This document shows positions 55,482 to 64,000 of a DNA stretch of 64,000 nt, in pieces (position 1 is the first letter of the stretch; every line of letters starts with the position of its first letter). Under the pieces are notes generated by a model, which searched no databases, was not told where the DNA came from, and saw only the letters and a list, made by a program, of their open reading frames with translations. The position numbers and the translations under genes are program-made. Source of the DNA: Cryptomeria japonica (lineage: Eukaryota; Streptophyta; Pinopsida; Cupressales; Cupressaceae); assembly GCF_030272615.1 (NCBI RefSeq), contig NC_081408.1, forward strand, positions 768,951,336-769,015,335, in the 5' to 3' direction.

Positions 55482-55528
55482 AAGAGGGGGACCCTGTCGG
55501 CGACAGGGAGCATGTGCAATGCACAACA
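55482..55528 (-). other. Terminal double hairpin of N2
   Basis: Minus strand after TGTT: GTGCA-T-TGCAC, then CCCTGTCG-C-CGACAGGG, then TCCCCCTC. Compare N1 and N4. Confidence 0.75.
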
Positions 55529-56929
55529 AGTATATGTTTAGAATCAGGCTAACCCTGTTACACTTGATGTCAAAATTCAGTTCTAGGAGGTCTTGTGAGG
55601 TTCTAAATGATGATAGTTTTTGATATTTGTAGAAGTATCGTTCATATTATAATGGTCTTTCATACTCCAATCTTCTATTCCCATTGGAATCTGATGTAGG
55701 AGCATCCAGGTTTCAAGAGCAACCTTGTATCACCTAAAACAAAATAAAGGTAGGTTGAGAGGAATTTGATTTTGTGTGTCGATGTTTTAAGGGATGGGAT
55801 GAATGGATGAAACTAAGAGGTCAAGAATTGTTTCAATTGGATTTAGTAGAAAGACATTCCTATTGCTCTGTAAGAGCACTTAGTTGCTGTGAAAGAGTTG
55901 TTAATTGTTGTGTAAAGGTTTCTAGCAGCTGCAAAAAATTTCCTAGTGTTGTACAAGACATCTTGATGGCTACACAACTTTCCTAGTGGCCATGCAAGAC
56001 CTTTTATTGTTGCACAATGAATCCTAGTTGCTATGCAAGATCTTTCAATCGTTGAGAAAAATGATATCTAGATGGCTGTGCAAGAGGTTGTTAGGGGACT
56101 TTCTGTCAAACCCATACACATGGTGATGGTAGGAGGGTTTTAGGCCACTTCAACCAAAACAAAAATATTTGAATTCAAGAGTTTTTTGCAGATGATGTGG
56201 CAAGTTTTATTTGGAATAAAATAAAGTTGAGTAGAGTTTCAAACATTAAGAAAATATTGGTTAAAACAACCCATCAAGAAAATCAGACCTGTTATGATAG
56301 ATGGCCAAACAGAGTTTAATGATTAAATCATTCTCTCGGTCAATCATGTGGTGTCTAGGGCCAATGGAATGAATCCCAAATTCAATAGATATTAGGATGT
56401 GATTAGAGAAGTATGGCATGTATATTTCAGACTTGACAAAAGGAAACTCTAGTCACTCTAAAGCTGGAGACTCTGAAACTACTGCTGAATCTAAGCAAAA
56501 TTAAGCAAACACCTAAGACTAACAACTAAAGAAACCAAAAACAAGGGGCCCATTTGAAATGGGGTGTGTATTTACAACACCATACTAGTGCCAATTAGAA
56601 TAAATGTTCCTAAACATTTCAAAGATAAAAACTCCATCTGAACCTAGAACCTCTATATAATTCCACCCAACCTATCAAGTGACTAGGAAACATATTCAAA
56701 AGGGAAGAAAAAATCACAAGTTGGATCAAGGCACCTCATCTTTGATTACCCAGGTGTGTGCAAATGTATTCATTATGTCTCACAAGACCTAAGTGACTTG
56801 TAGAATCCACCACGACGAGATACATGAGTAGTCCTATCTTCAAAGCATCCTGGATAGAGCCTCACTGTCAGCAAGCATCCATAGCCCTGATGAGGTTATC
56901 AATGTAATCTCACAAATATTGCTCCATTG
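55529..56929 (+). other. Host intron or intergenic DNA with a weak repeat
   Basis: No exon recognised. 55870-56100 holds a degenerate repeat with words like 'gttgctatgcaagat' every 25-35 bp. The rest shows nothing. Confidence 0.5.
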
Positions 56930-57804
56930 TGTAATGTCACCTATTGGGAGGCTGCCAATTTACCAACAATTAACATATATAATTAAATATTATTATGGCT
57001 TAAATTAAGCTTTTGAGATTAGAGAACAATTCATAATACAATCAATAACCAATTATATTAAGGTTTTATCCTTATTACTTCTCTATCCCTAATGGAGGAT
57101 GGTGGAATTACTATGCTAGGGCGCTTGGAAACTGCTGTAGAAGTAGGCTCCCTCAAGGTTTTAGAAACACCTATTCATGCCCATCTCAGGACTCTCCCTC
57201 AAGGCTTCAGAAATATATGTCCTTACCCCATCTTGGGACTTATCTGTCTTATGACAGAATTACTTCGCCTTTACCTACACAAACCCCCTATCCCTATGCA
57301 GGCATTAATGGAAGATTGAGGTCCGGAACATATAAATATTGATTCTTTTATATTTTGTGGATGATAATGCATATAATTGAAATTAAGCATAAATCCGGTT
57401 CTGCTTATTATTATGCAATTTATTTATACTAAATAATTATGATATTTCATACTATTAATAATTGTTTCTTATTCTTAATATTCCCTATTACATATCTTGC
57501 AAATATTCTCTTAATACATAATTCAAATACGTCATACCATTCTGCCGATAAGGTTGTGATGCATGATTTCCTCTTGTAGATTAGTTGTATTTTTCCTGAT
57601 CTGATTTCATGATTATTCCTTTCTTTTATATCTCTAAATGTGAGGGAGAGGTCACACCTCTTCATCATGTATGCCCTTTGGCAAGAGACTCACCCTTTGG
57701 AAGAGTGCAACTCTTCATTATTTCTGCCCTTTCAAAGCGACACAACCTTTCACAATCAGATCTGCACTCATTATTAAATTCTAATTCAAAGTGGGGACAT
57801 TACA
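56930..57804. mobile_element. Solo LTR G2 (TGTAATGTCCCC type)
   Basis: 875 bp, TGTAATGTCACC to GGGGACATTACA, flanked by CATTG (56925-56929) and CATTT (57805-57809), one mismatch. No internal coding. Ends like G1. Confidence 0.8.
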
Positions 57805-58677
57805 CATTTCCAATTGAGCATCCATATCCTTGATGGAGTCATTCGCAAATTTCCAAAGCCAAATACTTTAATATTTCTTTTTATTTCATATTTTTTCCCT
57901 TTGTTTTTCCTTCTTTTCTTTCTTTTCTTTTGATATTGCTTCTACCTTTTCACATTTTGCATTTTGGCTCATAAGCAATGAAGCTCATAATGGGTTCAAG
58001 AATTACAATGGTGTTGAAGTAGGATTTTAATATTTTTCATTAGCCATGACTTCTCCAAAGAAACCACAATGACTTAGAGCAATTGATTAACTGTGTAAAA
58101 ATATAGTAATCAAAAGATTCCAATATCAAGACACAATAGGTGATTCCCTTCCGAGTCGAGGAAAAATCCTAACCAAATGATAAAGTTAGTGAGAACAACC
58201 TCAGATTTTAAAGAGCTTCATAAATAGTTATCGAGGAAATGAATCAGACATAAGATCAGATTTGTTCTAGTGAATGTGAAACAACATAACACTTTCTCAC
58301 AAAAAAAGTTCCCTCAAAAGAAACTAAACTAAGCAAACCAACTAACACTAAAGAAAACTAAACTAAAGCAAACCAAATGACTCAAGTCAAATAACTCAAG
58401 GCAGATTGATGACTATTCTAAACCAAGCAAACTAAACTAAAATGAACGGGAAGGAAACCTACTCACTTAGAACAAACAAGACTCAAAAGACCTAAATATG
58501 TACAAAACCCTAGATGACTTCTCAATATGTTCAACGGTAACATGGCACAAGTGAGGGTTTAGAGTTTTGCAATCTTATCTTTGAACTCGAAGAAATGATC
58601 TCTCACTATACAACTTTCATGTTCAATCAAGACTTTGTGAAATATCAATAATTGAGGCAATTCATCTAGTCCATGAT
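57805..58677. other. No recognisable feature
   Basis: A+T-rich, with a T/C-rich stretch at about 57885-57960 and A-rich 'aaactaaac' repeats at about 58310-58450. No gene seen. Confidence 0.5.
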
Positions 58678-59350
58678 TTATCCACACATAAGTTCTTTTC
58701 CTAGACGTCCATGATCAAATTGATAAATTTCAAAACTAAGAGAAAGGAAAGAAACAACTTGCCTATCATCTTGTTCATTTTCTCCTAAGTTGTTTAACAT
58801 TTCTTGCATTTTAACAATACATGGATGAACATCTTCATCGATTATCCCTGAATTATTGAAATCAAGGAAATTTAATGAAACAATGTTATGAAATAGTGAA
58901 AACTCCCTCATATCATCTAAAATCTGATTGTCGGTTGATACTGCTCTTGGAACAACTTGCAATTCTTCTTTTGGATCTTTTTGTTACAAAATTGAATATT
59001 CACTAAGGATTTCCTCCTCTTGAGATATATTCCCGTCTCTTCCTTCTTTGATTGATGAAGCTTCACAATCCTCCATTTCAATGCATTCTTTCTTGGGTGC
59101 CAGGTTTGTGAACTTTCCCTTAACTACAATACATTGATCATCAAGCTCAATTGTGCTATCCTCTTGTAACTCATCTCTTTCACCTTAGAATGATACAACA
59201 ATACACTCTTCTTTTGATGATGCCAAACTAATTTGCTCGAGGTATGCACTCCAAATTTTGTCCATAATACATTCCTTTGATGGCATTGGTAATCCAAACT
59301 AGGCTTTGACTTGGTTGATGGCTTCTTCACATATTGAGAAAGTAAGATCT
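58678..59350 (-). pseudogene. Decayed reading frame of unknown family
   Basis: Minus strand. One frame of about 220 codons with four stops carries FGLPMPSKECIMDKIWSAYL, QISLASSKEECIVVSF, TNLAPKKECIEMEDCEASSI and then REFSLFHNIVSLNFLDFN. Repeated KEC(I/M) words and high Glu are notable. I do not recognise it. It looks like a former protein-coding region, possibly the variable N-terminal part of a retroelement polyprotein. Confidence 0.45.
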
Positions 59351-59706
59351 GAATGAGTTGTGTTATGAATCCTACACCAGTGAGGCAACAATATGCTTTC
59401 TATGTATAATCCATTATCAAGAATCGATTCTCAATCCTCCCTTTGAATCTTGTGAATGCATCATTACTTTATGGAGCATTGAAATCATCAAGTTCTATGC
59501 ACAACACCTTTGGTTTGGGAACATCCCAAAAGAAGATCTTTCCTTGTAAAACCAACTCTATCCTTAATAGAAACGTTAAACAATTCAGCTCATCATGCTT
59601 GGCGGTCTCATGAATTCAACACCTCCCTGATAATGCAAACTGAGACAAATTCCTAGGGTGCAATCGTACATTCAAATCTTCATGAATCAAAGCAATATCA
59701 ACTAGG

Positions 59707-60152
59707 GGAAGGGTACTAGTAGTGGACATAGCTAACTTCGCGCACATAGAACTCTCAAACCGTACATCGGATTTCAATTTTTTTTTTGGTTGTCTCCGTA
59801 TACGACTTAACTGCTTATAACTAAGGATCCGGCTTCTGTGTAGTGACGATGCACGTTGTGGAAATCGTTATGTGCCGAAAGGTCAAAAAGTGGTCATTTC
59901 AAAATGTCTACCCATACATGAACTCCTTTGCTCCAATAGTAGATAACTCTTAATTTCCAGTAGTAGTGGACAAATGCCCAGTAGTTTTGCACAAATGAGC
60001 TAATAAAGGGCAAAAAAGCTGAAAAATTATCCACTATTGGTACATGTGATATTCACTACTGGTACACTATTGATAAATTTTTTGGGCTCCTTTTCAATCT
60101 ACTACCCGGGGGTTGGGTTGACAAAAAAGGTGTCCACTATTGGAACTGTTAC
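59707..60152. mobile_element. Possible MITE with TAGTGGACA-type inverted ends
   Basis: Left end 'gggtactagtagtggacat' and right end 'tgtccactattggaactgtt' are roughly inverted (share TAGTGGACA and GGTA). Inside, the words 'agtagtggac' and 'ccactattgg' recur. About 450 bp, no coding. The ends are not exactly fixed and no target duplication was confirmed. Confidence 0.4.
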
Positions 60153-60397
60153 CTATTTTTCACTTCTAGTTGAAAAATATTTTGAGATATGCTTGCTTTT
60201 ACAAAATGAAACAAGTACATATTACTTTTGCTATATTGCATTCCAATTGTGCTAAGAAAAAATAAACTAAAGATTACATTTTAATACTTCTAGTTTGTAA
60301 CAGCAAAAGAGAGACATCTCATCAAAAAAAGGGAAGTATTTTTATTGATATTCAAACAGGCGTCCCACACAAAGAGCCATGAGACTAGCTACATGCA

Positions 60398-60566
60398 TCA
60401 GGTGCAGAAAGGAAATACATAGACATGTATATATGAGTACAAAATAAAGAGAGCATGTTGATAGTGGAACCAGTCATTGCTTGAACGACTGGAATGGTTG
60501 GAGTAGACTTGATATTGCCTTTGTCTTGCTACTTCGTCCTTGTCTGCATCTGCCTTCCTTCCGGTA
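60398..60566 (-). CDS. Possible terminal exon of an unknown gene
   Basis: Minus-strand acceptor CTCTTTTGCAG ends at 60567. The downstream frame reads DTGRKADADKDEVARQRQYQ, then YSNHSSRSSNDWFHY, and stops at 60398. It is hydrophilic then hydrophobic at the end. No family recognised. The long pyrimidine-AG acceptor is the only support, so a chance frame is quite possible. Confidence 0.25.
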
Positions 60567-60843
60567 TCTGCAAAAGAGTTAAATATGCAATGAGTTAGAA
60601 CATTTTGTTCTAAGCAATGGCTCATTACATTCCTAACATGTATACTAATGCATGCATGTATATATAGTCCCTACATGCATCAAGTGCATATATTCAGCAT
60701 CACGGAAGATCTCAGGAAGAGCAAATATCAGATTGAAAGAAAATCACCATACATATGCATATCATTGCTAACATGTTTGCTTCATGTGCAAGATTAGGAA
60801 AGGGACAACTTGCTGGTCATAAGCTTCACAAATCAGTGGAGGT

Positions 60844-61291
60844 TGTTGGTGTAAATAAATATTCATTTTGGATATTATTACACTTACTTAAGTTAACTTA
60901 GGATAATGCATCTCTTCGTAGTTTGGATTTGAGACACTTAGGGAAGTGTGCACTTAGGGATAGAGCTTGTAGGAGAAATTCCACCTTTTGTGGTCTTATT
61001 TTGCTGTTACACTCCACATTCGGTGGGTCATCCACCTCTTGTGGAATATTATATTATTTCTCCTACCTACCCTTAGTATTTCTTACCTACCCTTGTTTCT
61101 CATTGAGCCACATGTCATATTTGTGTGCTCATACATCCATATGGCCTTGCGTATATAAACAGGCCTCTATTCATTGTATTGGTTAATCCAGTTGATCATT
61201 TTGCATATTGATGAGAATACAGTTTGTTCTTGTCATTCTATTGTCTCTTTTATGCTTTTCATTGTGCCCTTGATCTTGGCAAAATCCTACA
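60844..61291 (+). repeat. H 5' LTR
   Basis: 448 bp, TGTTGGTGTAAATAAAT to AAAATCCTACA, with a TATA box (GTATATAAACAGG, about 61150-61162). Confidence 0.85.
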
Positions 61292-61303
61292 TGGTATCAG
61301 AGC
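61292..61303 (+). other. H primer-binding site
   Basis: TGGTATCAGAGC directly after the LTR. Confidence 0.92.
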
Positions 61304-62649
61304 TATTGGGGCTTCATTGATCGGTTTTTGGAGACATTGTGGAAGGCTTCTATTTTCGGATTTGGGGATCTTCATTTTTTGGGGCCATCATACAACGATT
61401 TGGACATCACCGTTGAATCCGTGAGGCCGTTTCCATAAATTTCGACTATAAAGTCGACCTATTTTGGTGAGAAATTTTTTTTCCCCATTTTGGCTAGTAT
61501 TGTATGGATTTGGAAATTTTTTTATTATTTTTTTCGAAAAAAAAATAAAATAAAATTTCATATTGTCTGAAAATTTTCGAAAAAAAAAACAAGAATTTCG
61601 GAAAAAAAAAAGTTGAAAAACAAAGCGAAAAAAAAAAAGAAGTTTTTTTGCATTTTTTGAGGGGTCCGCAGACCCCCCGTACTCGGCCGAACCCGCAGTG
61701 CATGTGCCGCAGGTTGCAGGGCCTTACTCTGTCACGCCGCCACCGCAGATCGCCGAGACCCGTGCCGTCGGCCGTCCCGTCCTCCCGACTTCCTCCACGC
61801 CGTTGCTCGTCAAGCCCGCCGCCGCCGATCTCCTCCGTGCAGCCGAAGACCTGCGCCATGTACTGCCCGCTGCAGTGTGCCGGCCTGTACTCCTCGCTCC
61901 CGCCGGCTACCTCCGTCCCCGGCGCCCAAGTTTCCCTGCCGGCCGCTTCACCTGCACGCCGCCGCCGGCTCCCCTCGGCTCCGGTCGCTCCCTTCGTCGG
62001 CGACCACCTAAACCAGGAGGACCCGCGTCTGCCACATGGCAGGCGGCCATTGGCCCGCGGGCTAAATTGTACGACATGTCACGTGCCGCGCAGACCTCCG
62101 TACGCACTGTCAGATTGCCACGTCATCCGTACGGCCTGCACAGTCAGCAGTCCGTACAGTACGGATGCCCAGTCAGCAGGGAGGCAAAGTTTTTGCGACG
62201 GTCATACGGCCGTCAAATTTAACATAGTGACTTGCTGACGTCAGCGCCACATCAGCATTTTTTGAAATTTTTTTGACCCCTCTCCATTGGGCTTTTCAGT
62301 TTTGCAGTCCAACTTTGAAAGGCCATATCTTGCTCACTTTTGCTCCTTTTTTGGTGCAATACTTTCAGATATTGGTCCTATTTGGCCTATTAGGTACTTG
62401 TAAATTGCTTGGATCTTAGTAAGATCTCTTGCATTATCAGTTTGAGACTCTTTTGGCCTTATTGAGGCAGTTGTAAAATTGTAAATCAGAAGTCCACTTG
62501 GCCATTTTTTGCAAGTGGCCCATTGTATACGCACTACTTATAAAGTGCCAAAATCATCACATGTGGGGGGGGGTTCTTTGATTGAGTGAATTTGGGGGGG
62601 TGTCCTGTGTGATTGTGCCTTTTTTTGTGCTCTTTCCATTCTTGTTGCA
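61304..62649 (+). other. H leader with A-rich stretch and C-rich island
   Basis: 61470-61645 is mainly A/T homopolymer runs. 61660-62190 is strongly C- and G-rich with GTACGG/CCGTAC words near 62095-62210. Two overlapping proline-rich open frames (61648-62238 and 61698-62222) follow from composition and resemble no gag. They are not called as genes. Confidence 0.6.
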
Positions 62650-63995
62650 ATGAGTCCTAATAAATTTCCACCTTAACTCCACATAATTATGCATCATGGA
62701 AAATTAAAGTATGGAGTAAATTAATGGAAAAGGGTCTCACACACTACATAGATGGAACAATAACAGCACCACCTGATCCTAAGGCTGATCCAAATGCTCA
62801 ATTAGAATGACTCACAAAGAATCGCATGGCTCTTGGAACTTTACGCAAGTATGTATCAGATGACCTCATTTTTCACGTTGAGAAGTGTAAAACAATCAAA
62901 GAGGCTTGGGATATGTTTCAAAAATTGTATGGACAAGTTGATGAAATCAGAGGCTATCAGATTGACAATGAGCTCACCAACTTGGATCCCAAGAGTTTTG
63001 ATACAATCCAAGATTATGTCACCAAAGCAAATGAGCTAAGAGCAAAGCTTAAGGATTGTGGAATTGACAAAAAGGATGCTCAATTGATATTCAACTTGTT
63101 GGATAAGCTTGCACCAGAATATGCAGCATTTGTGTCTAGCTTCCAAACTCATCGTTTGACAGTGGGGAGTTCTTATGTTACGCCTTCATTTGATACTTTC
63201 ACAGAAATGTTGATATTGGAACAAACTAAGTTGTTGAACATGGGGTTTCTCAAGTCTTCAAAGTCCAAGGCTTTGGTAGCAAATCAAGGAAATCAAGGAA
63301 GTCAAGGCAAAGATTCCAACAAGAAGAAGAAGCAATCCAAGTCTAAGCCACACTAGGAAAAAGGACAATCATCCTCTCCATCACAAGGCGATTTTTCATC
63401 TTCTTCCAAGAAGGGGACACCACCTAAGAAGGATAAACCAACTTGTGCATATTGCAAGAAGTATGGTCATGATGAGCATCGATGCCACGCAAAACAAGTT
63501 GATGAGTTAACCAATCTTCTCAAGAAAAACAACATCAACTTGCCATCCGCCTACACAAAGAAGGATTCCACTCCTTCCTCTTCCTCACAGTCTAAGGGAA
63601 AAGGGCAAGCATTTGTGGCTACAACAGGTTCTTCACAGCAATGGATACTTGACTCGGGTGCCTCATATCACATGGGTTCTACAAAGGAACAATTTTCTTC
63701 ATTGGAGCCATCTAAGGTACCTCACATTTACATAGGTGATGATACACAAGTAGAGGTTGAAGGGAAAGGTTCAGTTGACATGGATGATGGAACATTTGAG
63801 AATGTTCTCTATGTTCCTAACTTGTTTACCAACCTTCTCTCCATCTACCAAATCACTCACTATGGGAATGGGAAAAAGGTTGAGTTTACACCAGATTCAG
63901 TTGTGGTAAAGGAACTTGATGATGATGCCTTGGTAGTAGTGGGACAAGTCAATGACAACTCAAGGCTTAATTCATTCTCCCACTTTGTGCCAAGT
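62650..63995 (+). pseudogene. copia H gag and protease
   Basis: Starts ATG at 62650 (MSPNKFPP), shifts one base to LTPHNYASWKIKVWSKLMEK, has TGA at about 62808, then ALGTLRKYVSDDLIFHVEKC, KEAWDMFQKLYG and FNLLDKLAPEYAAFVSSFQ (UBN2-type gag). TAG at 63354 precedes the knuckle CAYCKKYGHDEHRC and protease WILDSGASYHMG, then NVLYVPNLFTNLLSIYQI. The frame is open to the window end. Confidence 0.9.
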
Positions 63996-64000
63996 TCACC

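Larger units (their letters stand above)
43111..55528 (-). mobile_element. Element N2: N-family unit in the aminopeptidase intron
   Basis: Plus-strand TGTTGACATG to TGCACAACA with a perfect AGTAT duplication (43106-43110, 55529-55533). Without the nested gag element it is about 7.0 kb. On the minus strand: double hairpin (55482-55528), tandem array, 5' region, a decayed homologue of the N1 gene (47832-44208), TATA-like box and conserved end block. As in N1 the two ends differ and no primer-binding site or gag-pol is seen. Confidence 0.87.
60844..64000 (+). mobile_element. Ty1/copia retrotransposon H, 5' part (runs off the window)
   Basis: Plus strand: LTR 60844-61291, primer-binding site, long leader with a G+C-rich island, gag and protease. 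The rest lies beyond 64000. gag has a frameshift and two stops, so this copy is defective. Confidence 0.9.

Noticed and set aside
61648-62238. Proline-rich 196- and 174-codon frames in the H leader
   Set aside because: Two overlapping frames in a C-rich island upstream of the real gag; no gag motif.

Overview
This 64-kb window reads as nuclear DNA of a seed plant with a large, repeat-rich genome. I suspect a gymnosperm, because of the dense old nesting of LTR retroelements and a host-gene intron opened by a 12-kb insertion, but nothing in the sequence proves the lineage. Almost every open reading frame belongs to a transposable element. Only two pieces of host gene are clear: two consecutive exons of a plant aspartyl aminopeptidase (M18 family, + strand, 42253-42390 and 42847-43002), and a captured fragment of the RNA polymerase II subunit RPB3 inside a small retroelement (12306-12804, - strand). 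No tRNA, rRNA, CRISPR array or bacterial feature was seen.

Layout from left to right. 1-9981: Ty1/copia element A (- strand, left LTR outside the window), interrupted by solo LTR G1 (647-2145, duplication TTTTC) and by element N4 (3043-6182, duplication GAAAC). 10087-13364: element E, a short non-autonomous LTR element carrying the RPB3 fragment. 13365-15029 and 36785-37614: the two halves of an old copia element F, split by copia element B (15030-36784, - strand). B is itself split in its 3' LTR by element N1 (16748-24118) and in its 5' LTR by copia element C2 (29700-35110). 37615-40243: truncated element N3. 40289-43110 and 55529 onward: host locus with the aminopeptidase exons, whose following intron took element N2 (43111-55528, duplication AGTAT). 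N2 was later split by a 5.4-kb gag-only Ty3/gypsy derivative (49007-54424). Further right come solo LTR G2 (56930-57804), a decayed unknown reading frame, a possible MITE, a possible terminal exon, and the start of copia element H (60844 to the end).

The most unusual content is the N family: four copies of a unit that starts TGTTGTG, ends GTCAACA, and makes clean 5-bp target duplications in the three copies with both ends. The two ends are not copies of each other and I see no primer-binding site, gag or pol. N1 carries an intact 1,073-codon gene (19852-23073) of a protein I do not recognise. N2 carries a decayed but collinear homologue and N3 its C-terminal half, while N4 lacks it. Each complete copy has the order: terminal double hairpin, long tandem array (hairpin-bearing in N1 and N4), optional reading frame, TATA-like box about 0.8-0.86 kb from the end, conserved terminal block. 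The simplest reading is that these are solo LTRs, and that in N1 and N2 the U3 part of the LTR has taken in a gene with its own promoter, giving LTRs of about 7 kb. A different class of transposon with TG/CA ends is not excluded.

The coding parts of the copia and gypsy elements are decayed by frameshifts and by stops that mostly look like C-to-T changes, so none of them is autonomous here. Nesting order gives relative ages: F is older than B, which is older than N1 and C2; the host intron is older than N2, which is older than the gag-only element; A is older than N4 and G1.
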